From the NCBI GenBank assembly GCA_964403545.1, contig CAYOGN010000248.1, positions 1 to 11,147 on the forward strand: a stretch of 11,147 nt of DNA. Direction: 5' to 3'. This document shows positions 1 through 6,996 of this stretch, piece after piece (position 1 is the stretch's first letter; each line of letters starts with the position of its first letter). The DNA is from VYFG01 sp964403545. GTDB lineage: Bacteria; Pseudomonadota; Gammaproteobacteria; Arenicellales; Poriferihabitantaceae. A program made the position numbers and the translations under genes. The notes below the pieces were generated by a model, which saw only the letters and a list, made by a program, of their open reading frames with translations, ran no database searches and was not told the DNA's origin.

Positions 1-457
1 ATTCAATGTCAACATTAATAGCCAATTAATTTTTTTATTTAACTACACCGGGATTGTCTTTTCACACCCCTGACCAACAACCAATGGTTAAATTTTTAAC
101 TTGCAAGGCAGGTGAGTCGTCGGGGCAACGGAATCAAAACCTTTGTATATGTGGCAATCGTATATTCAAATATGGTCGTTACTATTTGCTCGGTATTTAT
201 TGAAATGGACACCCTGCCTTTTATCATTACCTGCAGGATGCGGATAATAGACGTGAACAGGATTGAAAGATTTTTGTGTCTCCACTTGACTCACCCTGTC
301 TTAACCAGAAGCACCTTCAACTAACTTACGCTTCCAATCTGATAATCTGACATAAATTTCTACATTGGCAGATGTGACCTGTAATTGATTTTCGGTACCG
401 GTTTTGATCCATACTGCGTTAAAATCCGTGGTTTCCTGTCAAATATGGAGTAATTTT
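1..457. other. Gene-free leader region upstream of fabA
   Basis: No convincing gene is visible. The longest open frame (GTG at 112 to 324, 70 codons) has no recognisable motif and reads like chance coding. The left end is AT-rich and holds short inverted repeats: GTTAAA/TTTAAC arms around 85-98, an 8-bp palindrome CTTGCAAG just after them, and CGGTACCG at 393-400 close to fabA. Promoter candidates are weak. GATAAT (341-346) and TAAAAT (420-425) resemble -10 boxes, but neither has a good -35 at 16-18 bp. An upstream gene is not visible in this window, so the region could hold its 3' end signals as well as the fabA promoter and any fatty-acid regulator site. Confidence 0.5.
447..450 (+). promoter_or_regulatory. 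Ribosome binding site that fixes the fabA start
   Basis: GGAG lies 7 nt before a TTG at 458-460. That spacing is near ideal. Starting there gives 172 residues, the same as E. coli FabA. The longer in-frame TTG at 404 has no comparable site and would add 18 residues unlike any FabA. Confidence 0.75.
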
Positions 458-976
458 TTGAAGCAAAATAAAAACCAGTTCAGCAAAGAAGAATTACTGG
501 ACTGTGGTCATGGCCGCTTGTTTGGTCCGGGGAATGCCCAACTACCATTGCCGAATATGTTGATGTTTGATCGGATAATTGAAATTAATGACGATGGTGG
601 AGAGTTTTCCAAAGGGATTGTCGTGGCCGAGCTGGATATTAATCCCGAGCTTTGGTTTTTTAATTGCCATTTTGAAGGGGACCCGGTTATGCCGGGTTGC
701 CTAGGACTGGATGCGCTATGGCAGCTGATAGGTTTCTCATTGGGCTGGCGCGGTGGCGAAGGCCATGGCAGGGCGCTAGGCGCAGGAGAGATTAAATTTA
801 CTGGCCAGATTACTCCAGCCTGTGAGAAACTGGTTTATAAAATTGTGTTCAAACGCGTTATCATGCGAAGATTTACGGTGGGCATTGCAGATGGCGAAGT
901 TCTGGCCGACGGCAGACAAGTATATAGTTGCAAGGATTTACGTGTCGGGTTGTTCAAGAACACCAGTACATTCTAG
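458..976 (+). CDS. fabA: 3-hydroxydecanoyl-ACP dehydratase/isomerase FabA
   Basis: FabA dehydrates 3-hydroxydecanoyl-ACP to trans-2-decenoyl-ACP and isomerises it to cis-3-decenoyl-ACP, the branch point to unsaturated fatty acids, in the cytosol as a hot-dog-fold dimer. From the TTG start at 458 the protein is 172 aa, the family's usual length. The hallmark segment CHFEGDPVMPGCLGLDA sits at residues 70-86 and contains the catalytic His71 and Asp85 (His70/Asp84 in E. coli numbering without Met). PNMLMFDR near residue 32 and GEIKFTGQ in the second half also match FabA and not FabZ, which lacks the isomerase lineage features. A 154-nt gap separates it from fabB, the enzyme that uses its product. 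The TTG start is unusual and may limit expression. A start at TTG 404 is possible but unlikely. Confidence 0.97.
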   Translation: MKQNKNQFSKEELLDCGHGRLFGPGNAQLPLPNMLMFDRIIEINDDGGEFSKGIVVAELDINPELWFFNCHFEGDPVMPGCLGLDALWQLIGFSLGWRGGEGHGRALGAGEIKFTGQITPACEKLVYKIVFKRVIMRRFTVGIADGEVLADGRQVYSCKDLRVGLFKNTSTF

Positions 977-1016
977 CGGTCCAAGACGTTATGATTGATG
1001 GGCTCAGAGCTTTAAA

Positions 1017-1044
1017 TTGGACATTGAGACCCCAACATTATACT
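1017..1044 (+). promoter_or_regulatory. Candidate sigma70 promoter for fabB
   Basis: TTGGAC (1017-1022) and TATACT (1039-1044) are separated by 16 bp; the -10 matches 5 of 6 consensus bases and the -35 only 3 of 6. A second weaker pair, TTGCAT (1064-1069) with TATTAT (1088-1093) and an 18-bp spacer, lies downstream. Either would let fabB be expressed apart from fabA. This is pattern matching only. Confidence 0.35.
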
Positions 1045-1130
1045 TAAGTTTATGTATTTCAATTTGCATTCTTCGGGTGAATCATTTTATTATTATTCCA
1101 GTTAAACCCTGGATTTGAGAAGAGGCGTAA

Positions 1131-2348
1131 ATGAAGCGAGTTGTAATAACCGGGTATGGCATCGTATCCAGCCTTGGCAACAATAAAATTGACGTTTTAA
1201 ACAACCTGAGAGAAGGTCGGTCAGGTATAGAGTTTTGTCAGGAATATGCAGATCTGGGCATGCGTAGCCGGGTACATGGCTCTATTAAAATCAATGCCAA
1301 GGAATTGATTGACCGTAAGCTCTACCGATTTATGGGGGATGCGGCAGCCTATAGTTATATTGCGATGCAAGAAGCTGTGGCCCATGCAGCGTTACCGGAA
1401 ACCGTTGTGAGTAGCGAACGAACCGGATTGTTGCTTGGTACCGGAGGTGCTTCCCCCGAGAATATTGTCATTGCTGCTGATACACTCAGACAAAAGGGCA
1501 TTCGGCGGGTCGGGCCCTATATGGTCACCAAGACGATGGCAAGCACAATTCCCGCTTGCGTTGGCACCGCATTCAAGATCAAAGGTGTTTCATACTCTAT
1601 CAGTTCAGCCTGCTCCACCAGCGCACATTGCATTGGGCATGGTTCAGAGTTGATTCAACTCGGCAAGCAGGATGTAGTATTTGCTGGTGGTGGGGAAGAA
1701 TTGCACTGGAGTCTTTCCGTACTCTTTGATGGTATGGGTGCAATGTCTTCAAAATTCAATGATACGCCGGAACTCGCGTCTCGTCCTTTCGACAGAGATC
1801 GGGACGGGTTTGTTATTTCCGGCGGTGCAGGGGTCGTAGTACTTGAGAATTTGGACCATGCCCTGGCTCGCGGAGCAAATATTATCGCGGAACTGGTGGG
1901 CTATGGTGCCACCTCTGATGGTTATGACATGGTTCAACCTTCCGGTGAGGGTGCCGTGCGCTGTATGCGCCAGGCGTTGAGTGGAGTCGCAAATAAGGTA
2001 CAGTATATTAATGCCCATGGTACCAGTACTCCGGTTGGGGATACCAAAGAACTTGAAGCTATATCAGAAGTTTTTCCCCAGGAAATTCCCTTGATCAGTT
2101 CAACAAAGTCTGTGAGTGGTCATGCGCTAGGCGCGGCCGGGGTCAACGAGTCTATATACACGCTGCTAATGATGGAGCACGGTTTTATTCCGGCATCCGC
2201 CAATATATTCAATATCGACGCAGCGGCTGCAGAATATCCAATTGTACGTGAGCCAGTAGAGCAAATAGATTTGCGAACCGCCATGAGCAACAGTTTTGGA
2301 TTTGGTGGTACCAACTGCTCACTGGTGTTTGACCGCTGGCAAAATTGA
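1131..2348 (+). CDS. fabB: 3-oxoacyl-ACP synthase I FabB
   Basis: FabB is the ketoacyl-ACP synthase that elongates the cis-3-decenoyl-ACP made by FabA, so it is required for unsaturated fatty acids. It is a cytosolic thiolase-fold dimer. The 405-aa protein is one residue shorter than E. coli FabB. The nucleophile Cys161 is in SISSACSTSAH. His296 is in NAHGTSTPVGD, and Lys326 and His331 are in STKSVSGHALGAAG. The C-terminal MSNSFGFGGTN motif is intact. KQDVVFAGGGEEL and GYGATSDG favour FabB over FabF. The ATG is preceded by AGAGG 5 nt upstream. The final codons fold into a strong hairpin with the stop codon in its loop. The distance from fabA and the candidate promoter between them suggest the two genes may be partly independent. 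Confidence 0.97.
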   Translation: MKRVVITGYGIVSSLGNNKIDVLNNLREGRSGIEFCQEYADLGMRSRVHGSIKINAKELIDRKLYRFMGDAAAYSYIAMQEAVAHAALPETVVSSERTGLLLGTGGASPENIVIAADTLRQKGIRRVGPYMVTKTMASTIPACVGTAFKIKGVSYSISSACSTSAHCIGHGSELIQLGKQDVVFAGGGEELHWSLSVLFDGMGAMSSKFNDTPELASRPFDRDRDGFVISGGAGVVVLENLDHALARGANIIAELVGYGATSDGYDMVQPSGEGAVRCMRQALSGVANKVQYINAHGTSTPVGDTKELEAISEVFPQEIPLISSTKSVSGHALGAAGVNESIYTLLMMEHGFIPASANIFNIDAAAAEYPIVREPVEQIDLRTAMSNSFGFGGTNCSLVFDRWQN

Positions 2349-2358
2349 TTGCCAGCGG
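2333..2358 (+). terminator. Hairpin spanning the fabB stop codon
   Basis: CCGCTGGCAA (2333-2342) pairs perfectly with TTGCCAGCGG (2349-2358), giving a 10-bp stem and a 6-nt loop that includes the TGA stop. Flanking GA/TC could add two pairs past a bulged G. A run of five T lies at about 2372-2376, some 13 nt after the stem, so it is not a textbook intrinsic terminator. It could act as a partial terminator or as a 3'-end stabiliser between fabB and the next gene. Confidence 0.5.
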
Positions 2359-2394
2359 GTCACAGCGTAATTTTTCCGGTAAAACATTATAGTT

Positions 2395-3450
2395 GTGAGT
2401 GATAAGTACCGCATTCTGATGGTGTGGTGGCTTGGCCTGTGTGCAACAATGGTTTTTGCCATGGTTATTCTGGGAGGGGCGGTCAGGTTGACTGGATCAG
2501 GATTATCGATGGTGGACTGGAAACCAATAATGGGCGTGCTGCCCCCGCTGAATCAAATTGCCTGGATGGAGGCTTTTGAGAAATATCAGCAATTCCCAGA
2601 GTACAAGATAGTTAATGGTGAGTTTTCTCTATCAGACTTTCGGTTTATTTTTCTTATGGAGTACTTTCACCGTTTGTTTGGACGGCTGATTGGCCTTGTT
2701 TTTTTCGTCCCGTTTGTAATCTTTCTATCCAGGGGGGTTGTTCCAGCCAGGTTAAAAACCAGGTTGTGGCTACTGTTCATTCTCGGGGCGTGTCAGGGAA
2801 TGCTGGGATGGTATATGGTAATGAGCGGACTAGTCGATAACCCCCATGTTAGCCAATACAGACTTACTGCTCACCTGCTTGTTGCGGTGGTGATCTATGC
2901 GTGGATGGTACGTCTGATTTCCGGTTTACTGGATAAAGAAAAAGAAGGTTCTGTTTTTCTAAAAATGCGGGTGCCAGATTTTGCCTGGCCTGCGATGGCA
3001 TTGTTTTGCTTGTTGATGTTGATGATTGGCACCGGGGGGTTAGTGGCAGGTACCCGGGCAGGTTTTATTTACAATACGTGGCCGAAGATGGGGCAGGACT
3101 GGATGCCAGATATGTTGTGGTCATTGCTTCCATGGTGGAGAAACCTGTTTGAAAACCCAATAGCAATCCAGTTTTTTCATCGCTGGCTGGCGATCATTGT
3201 CTTATGTTCAGTGCTGGGATTTGCAATCCAGGTTTTTCGCCTGGATCCACGAGTATGGGTTCGACGGCTTGCGATAGTTGCGATTGTTTTTGTCCTGGTT
3301 CAGGTGACACTGGGAATCTGGACATTGTTACTTAAAGTTCCGGTAGCATTGGGCGTAGCCCATCAGGGTGTTGCGTTGTTATTGCTGGGTGCGGTAACCG
3401 CAATACTGTCATCCTATCTTCCGGGGAATTTGCATGGCAGGCAAGGCTGA
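2395..3450 (+). CDS. ctaA: Haem A synthase, Cox15/CtaA type 2
   Basis: This integral membrane enzyme oxidises the C8 methyl of haem O to the formyl group of haem A, the cofactor of aa3-type cytochrome oxidases. The 351-aa protein has about eight hydrophobic helices (roughly 8-28, 91-111, 124-144, 157-176, 198-218, 261-281, 288-312, 318-340). Four helix histidines, His92, His160, His262 and His323, match the haem ligands of the duplicated four-helix bundle. Glu89 in EYFHR is the conserved catalytic acid. GGAVRLTGSGLS followed by DWKP, and GWYMVMSGL, are Cox15 signatures. The first periplasmic loop lacks the cysteine pair of type 1 (Bacillus) CtaA, so this is the proteobacterial/mitochondrial type. 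The GTG start has a poor ribosome site; ATG at 2419 is an alternative. No cytochrome oxidase or ctaB gene is adjacent, which is unusual. Confidence 0.94.
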   Translation: MSDKYRILMVWWLGLCATMVFAMVILGGAVRLTGSGLSMVDWKPIMGVLPPLNQIAWMEAFEKYQQFPEYKIVNGEFSLSDFRFIFLMEYFHRLFGRLIGLVFFVPFVIFLSRGVVPARLKTRLWLLFILGACQGMLGWYMVMSGLVDNPHVSQYRLTAHLLVAVVIYAWMVRLISGLLDKEKEGSVFLKMRVPDFAWPAMALFCLLMLMIGTGGLVAGTRAGFIYNTWPKMGQDWMPDMLWSLLPWWRNLFENPIAIQFFHRWLAIIVLCSVLGFAIQVFRLDPRVWVRRLAIVAIVFVLVQVTLGIWTLLLKVPVALGVAHQGVALLLLGAVTAILSSYLPGNLHGRQG

Positions 3451-3454
3451 TCAT

Positions 3455-3463
3455 TGTTAGAAT
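3455..3463 (+). promoter_or_regulatory. Candidate extended -10 promoter for the small secreted protein gene
   Basis: TGT followed by TAGAAT (3458-3463) forms an extended -10 element with 5 of 6 consensus bases, about 32 nt before the ATG. No good -35 is present, which an extended -10 can tolerate. It sits just after the haem A synthase stop. Confidence 0.3.
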
Positions 3464-3494
3464 TCGCCTGAGACCGACAAATGGAACAGGAAGC

Positions 3495-3824
3495 ATGTAT
3501 CACACCAGCAGCAAAATTATCGTATCTTTTGTAGCAGTCTGCCTGTTGACTTTAATCGATCCAGGCCGCAGTAGCGCTGCCGAAATGATGAGCTTTGCCA
3601 GCATAGAAAAAGAGCGTGGATTGCCGATCAGAGGGCAATCACGGGCCAGCGTGAGAGAAAATTTTGGTGAGCCAAAGGGCAGTATACCCGTAGTTGGAGA
3701 TCCGCCCGTCAGTAGCTGGTCATATGCTGACTTTGTAGTATATTTCGAATATGATCTGGTCATTACTTCGGTAACCAGGGAAGATCGACTTCCCGTCAAA
3801 CCAGGCAGCATTCATAATCAGTAG
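3495..3824 (+). CDS. Small secreted protein, BamE/SmpA-like appearance
   Basis: The function is not known. The 109-aa product begins with a basic and hydrophobic signal peptide (residues 1-29) with a probable cleavage site after SAA, leaving about 80 residues in the periplasm. Cys16 is not in a proper lipobox, because the residue before it is Val, so a lipoprotein is unlikely. The mature part has the pattern RGQSRASVRENFGEP, then PPVSSW, then YADFVVYFEYDLVITSV. This helix-then-strand pattern with a conserved FGEP turn resembles small BamE/SmpA-like domains and a conserved gammaproteobacterial family of unknown role. AGGAAG lies directly before the ATG with rather short spacing. It follows the haem A synthase by 44 nt and precedes a new promoter, so it may be the last gene of that unit. 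Confidence 0.72.
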   Translation: MYHTSSKIIVSFVAVCLLTLIDPGRSSAAEMMSFASIEKERGLPIRGQSRASVRENFGEPKGSIPVVGDPPVSSWSYADFVVYFEYDLVITSVTREDRLPVKPGSIHNQ

Positions 3825-3851
3825 TTACAGAACTTCAGGATTCGCTATAAT
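3824..3851 (+). promoter_or_regulatory. Likely sigma70 promoter for the lolA-like operon
   Basis: GTTACA (3824-3829, 4 of 6 matches) and a perfect TATAAT (3846-3851) are spaced by 16 bp. This is the best promoter-like match seen in the window. It starts on the last base of the preceding stop codon and would give a leader of about 160 nt before the lolA-like gene. The leader includes a small CAGGG/CCCTG inverted repeat near 3889-3900. Confidence 0.55.
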
Positions 3852-3953
3852 CCCCGTTTGCCGGCTGGTTCGTACAGCAATCTCATCGCAGGGAACCCTG
3901 AATCATATCTGGTGGACTAATTTCGCGTATAGTTTGCTTCATGCGCAGTCAGC

Positions 3954-4019
3954 ATGATGCTATTCCCCGAAAATTCAGGCCCGGCTGAGTGGGCACACTG
4001 GCTGGAAAAATTTGCTTAA
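3954..4019 (+). other. Possible 21-codon leader ORF overlapping the lolA-like start
   Basis: An open frame from ATG 3954 encodes MMLFPENSGPAEWAHWLEKFA and ends at a TAA whose last base is the A of the next gene's ATG (TAATG). Such an overlap is typical of translational coupling. Two in-frame stops just upstream (3918 and 3930) rule out a longer gene in this frame. No clear ribosome site precedes it and no known family is recognised, so it may be chance. Confidence 0.2.
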
Positions 4020-4630
4020 TGAAATTTGTACTTTTGTTCTGGAGGCCCCTTATTGCAGTGTCATTACTGGTATTGACCCACCAAAATGCTGTTGCAGGTC
4101 AGGTTGGGTGGAGCACCGAATTGTTGATGGAAAAGCTGGCGGCGGTAAAAGAAGCCGAATTGACTTTTGTCGAGCACCGAACTTCTTCGTTTCTGTTGAA
4201 CAAGTTAAAGTTAACCGGGCGAATGCATTATCGGGCACCGGATTTCCTTCAGAAGATTATTGAATCACCATTTATCGAGAGAATAGAAATCGATGGTGAC
4301 AAACTGGTCATTGAAAAAACGCCGCCCAGGGGAGAACCAACAATCAAGCAATATTCAATCGCCTCATCTGAAGATTTGAGAACGGTGGTGGAAGGAATCA
4401 AAGCCACGTTGGCTGGAAACTTGAGGTTGTTGACGGAAAGTTACGAGGTGGAAATGACCGGGGATGGATCAGACTGGTCTGTAAGACTCATTCCAAAAAC
4501 CCTGGAGGTGCTTCAACAAATTGAAAGAATTGAATTAAGCGGTAGTGACGGTCTGATAAAAGTGATCGAAATATTCAATGCTGACGGCGATGAAACCAGC
4601 CTGGTTTTGTCATATATCATGATCAAGTAG
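4019..4630 (+). CDS. LolA-like outer membrane lipoprotein carrier family protein
   Basis: This is a predicted periplasmic protein of the LolA-like fold, which binds lipid or acyl chains in an open beta barrel. From the ATG at 4019 it is 203 aa with a signal peptide (about 1-26, cleavage after AVA). The mature part has the family's layout: an N-terminal helix with LLMEKLAAVKEAELTFVEHR, then LTGRMHYRAPDFLQK and an IEIDGDKLVIE strand pair, then later beta strands ending in LVLSYIMIK. It is too divergent to be the housekeeping LolA. An in-frame GTG at 3989 would add ten residues before the signal peptide, so I prefer 4019. It lies 7 nt before an MMPL exporter gene. LolA-like and MMPL genes also occur together in aryl-polyene-type and other fatty-acyl clusters, so the pair probably moves a lipid or acylated product across the envelope. 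The cargo cannot be read from the sequence. Confidence 0.8.
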   Translation: MKFVLLFWRPLIAVSLLVLTHQNAVAGQVGWSTELLMEKLAAVKEAELTFVEHRTSSFLLNKLKLTGRMHYRAPDFLQKIIESPFIERIEIDGDKLVIEKTPPRGEPTIKQYSIASSEDLRTVVEGIKATLAGNLRLLTESYEVEMTGDGSDWSVRLIPKTLEVLQQIERIELSGSDGLIKVIEIFNADGDETSLVLSYIMIK

Positions 4631-4637
4631 TAACGGG

Positions 4638-6992
4638 GTGGAAACCCGATCCCTTACAAAGGCAGTATTGGCAACTCTGATTTTGCTTGCTTCGATGTTG
4701 ATTATCGGGCTAAAGATCAAAGTATCCACTGATCTGTCGCTATTCCTGCCCGAACCTTCCAGCAAGGTCGAACGATTGCTCCACTATCAGCTGGACAATG
4801 GTGCCTCAACCAATATGGTGTTTATCGCCCTCAGCGGGCTTTCGCCAGAACAACTGGTGCAATCCAATCAACAGCTGACCGATGCGCTCGGGACTTCAAC
4901 AATATTTCGCAAGGTGGTGAACAGTACTTCCGAGCTTAGTGATAAAGCTTTGAATTTTGTGGTCGACAATCGCTATTTGCTGAGCCATCGGGATCTTGGG
5001 GAAATTTTCACCGTCGAGGGATTGAGGGATATGCTGTCCGAGCGATTACGGGGATTGGCATCATCCCAGGCCGGGCTGGAGAAACGGTTCTTGCGAAAAG
5101 ACCCCAGTGGGGAAGTGTTGGTATTACTTGAGAACTGGCAAGGAAAGCTAAGTAAACATAAAAAACCCGAAGAATTTCAAAGGCTCTGGTTCTCCAAAGA
5201 CCATCAGCGCTCATTAATTCTTGCTGAGATCGATGCCAAAGTGACTCGGTTAGAGGTGCAGATAAGGGCGATTCAGGCAATCCGGGTGGCTTTTGAAAAG
5301 ATACGACGACCGGGTCTGGAACTAACCCTTACTGGTCCTGCTGCCTTTGCGGTTGAGTCTGGAGAAGATATCCGAGAGGATATTCGACTACTGACCTGGC
5401 TTGCGCTTATCTTTGTTACCCTGTTTCTTTTCCTGGTGTATCGATCGGTGCCAATGCTGGTGCTGGTATTTGCGCCGCTGGTGGCGGGAATCATCACGGC
5501 AACCGCTGGCATTTTGTTGTTCTATGGTCAAATTCACGGAATCACCCTGGCGTTCGGTATTACCCTGGCTGGCGTAGCAGTGGACTATCCGATTCATTTG
5601 TTGACCGGTTTGGTGCGCAATGGCAATAAAGACATGGCATATGTCAAAAAAATCTGGCCTACCTTGCGCCTCGGCGTGCTGTCGACGATGGCCGCTTACG
5701 CAACGTTTCTTGTTTCCGGCTTCAGCGGATTGCGCCAACTCGGCTTGTTTACCATTATTGGATTGCTCACAGCAGCCCTGTTCTCCCGTTGGGTATTGCC
5801 GCTATTGATTTGGAATCAATCTGACAGACCTCATGGACTGCAAGGGTTTCATAAATTATTATCTCGTTTAGCCAGGAAAGCCAGCCGGGTTCGCCCGTTG
5901 GTACTGGTAGTGGGGGTATCGGCTTTTGCCCTTATGTTTGTTACTGATTCACCAGTGTTGCATCTTGATGTTGATTCTCTTAGTCCGATAAATGATAGTC
6001 GACGAGCCGAAGGAAAATTATTGCGCGCTGATCTGGGGTATTGGTATGGGGGTAGCATGATGATCATTACCGCACCAGACAAAAATGCTGTTTTGCAAAA
6101 AAGTGAATTAATTGAACCGTATCTGGATCAACTTATCGCAGATCAGCATCTGACCGGATACGATATGGCCGCCCAGTTTCTGCCAAGCAAGCAACGACAA
6201 CAGCAAAATCTCGGCGCACTGAAAGACATATCATCAATCGGGCAAAAGCTGACTGAAGCGTTGGTCGATACACCGTTTAAGCCTGGCGTATTTGATCCGT
6301 TTTTGAGTGATCTTGAGCTGCTGGCTCAGCGCCAGCCCATAGAGGTAGAGGAATTCCTCCAGCGGGATATCGGTAAACGCCTGGCGCCATTACTTTTTAA
6401 TTTTGAGCAGGAAGCTGGTGGTGTAGTGTTGCTACACGGGGTTAAAGATGCAGGTACTTTAAATCGCTTTGCAAATGAGCATGATGGGGTGATTTATATG
6501 CATCTTAAAACATCTGCCACCGATCTGGTGGCACGTAGTGTATCCAGGATTTCGGTTATTATGCTAGGGTGTATATTGGCAATATATTTGTTGCTGGCGT
6601 ATGCATTCAAATCAATATGGCGTCCATTTAAAATCATGGTACCTACCTTTTCAGCTGCTGTAGTGACTGCTGCACTGTTGGTTGCCTTCGGCAATCCACT
6701 CAGTGTGTTCCACCTGATTTCGCTGATGCTGGTGGTTGGCCTGGGGCTGGACTACGCCTTGTTCTTCAATCGATTGCCGGGTAATTCTGATGAATGGAAT
6801 ACCACATTCAATTCTTTGTGGGTGTGCGGGGTTACCACAATTCTGGTGTTTGGAATCCTGGTGGTATCGCAGACGCCGCCTTTGAAAGCCATTGGATTGA
6901 CGGTTGGTATCGGTGCATTCCTCAGTTTCCTGTTCGCTGCGATGTGGGCTACCAGGGGTGAAAACTCATCACCTGCCGTACACCGGAATTAA
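4638..6992 (+). CDS. MMPL-family RND exporter
   Basis: This is a predicted inner-membrane, proton-driven exporter of the MMPL/hopanoid-transporter-like branch, which handles hydrophobic or lipid molecules. The 784-aa protein shows the RND duplication. Helix 1 spans about 7-26, followed by a periplasmic domain to about 248. A cluster of helices runs from 251 to 391, another helix lies at 419-436, and a second periplasmic domain extends to about 635. The final helices lie at 637-656, 666-684, 688-710, 725-744 and 750-770. Each half has the intramembrane acidic motif: GVAVDYPIHLL at 312-322 and GLGLDYALFF at 701-710, with Asp316 and Asp705 as likely proton-relay residues. The GTG start follows the lolA-like stop by 7 nt and has only a weak purine-rich site, so translation may be coupled. 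The MlrC gene starts 4 nt after its stop. No membrane fusion or outer membrane protein gene is nearby. Confidence 0.9.
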   Translation: METRSLTKAVLATLILLASMLIIGLKIKVSTDLSLFLPEPSSKVERLLHYQLDNGASTNMVFIALSGLSPEQLVQSNQQLTDALGTSTIFRKVVNSTSELSDKALNFVVDNRYLLSHRDLGEIFTVEGLRDMLSERLRGLASSQAGLEKRFLRKDPSGEVLVLLENWQGKLSKHKKPEEFQRLWFSKDHQRSLILAEIDAKVTRLEVQIRAIQAIRVAFEKIRRPGLELTLTGPAAFAVESGEDIREDIRLLTWLALIFVTLFLFLVYRSVPMLVLVFAPLVAGIITATAGILLFYGQIHGITLAFGITLAGVAVDYPIHLLTGLVRNGNKDMAYVKKIWPTLRLGVLSTMAAYATFLVSGFSGLRQLGLFTIIGLLTAALFSRWVLPLLIWNQSDRPHGLQGFHKLLSRLARKASRVRPLVLVVGVSAFALMFVTDSPVLHLDVDSLSPINDSRRAEGKLLRADLGYWYGGSMMIITAPDKNAVLQKSELIEPYLDQLIADQHLTGYDMAAQFLPSKQRQQQNLGALKDISSIGQKLTEALVDTPFKPGVFDPFLSDLELLAQRQPIEVEEFLQRDIGKRLAPLLFNFEQEAGGVVLLHGVKDAGTLNRFANEHDGVIYMHLKTSATDLVARSVSRISVIMLGCILAIYLLLAYAFKSIWRPFKIMVPTFSAAVVTAALLVAFGNPLSVFHLISLMLVVGLGLDYALFFNRLPGNSDEWNTTFNSLWVCGVTTILVFGILVVSQTPPLKAIGLTVGIGAFLSFLFAAMWATRGENSSPAVHRN

Positions 6993-6996
6993 CCCT

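Noticed and set aside
254..291. GTGAAC and TTGACT words that recall fatty-acid regulator (DesT/FabR-like) half-sites
   Set aside because: They do not form a convincing palindrome with proper spacing, and I cannot recall the consensus exactly enough to claim a site.
112..324. 70-codon open frame on the + strand from a GTG
   Set aside because: It has no signal peptide, motif or family resemblance and lies in AT-rich leader DNA; it looks like chance.
404..457. N-terminal extension of FabA from the TTG at 404
   Set aside because: No ribosome site is present, the extra 18 residues do not resemble FabA, and the 458 start fits both spacing and family length.
3852..3953. Possible small RNA (SRP RNA, tRNA or riboswitch) after the TATAAT promoter
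   Set aside because: There is no GGAAGGAAGCAGCC-type SRP core, no tRNA T-loop and no riboswitch core; only one short hairpin is visible.
3989..4018. GTG start ten codons upstream for the LolA-like gene
   Set aside because: It would place MGTLAGKICL before a normal signal peptide; the ATG at 4019 gives a standard one.
5008..5738. Several 79-116 codon frames on the - strand inside the MMPL gene
   Set aside because: They are shadows of a long gene with clear RND motifs and have no features of their own.
6904..6996. N-terminal extension of the MlrC protein overlapping the MMPL gene
   Set aside because: The family signature begins at the ATG at 6997, and the extension is the MMPL sequence in another frame.
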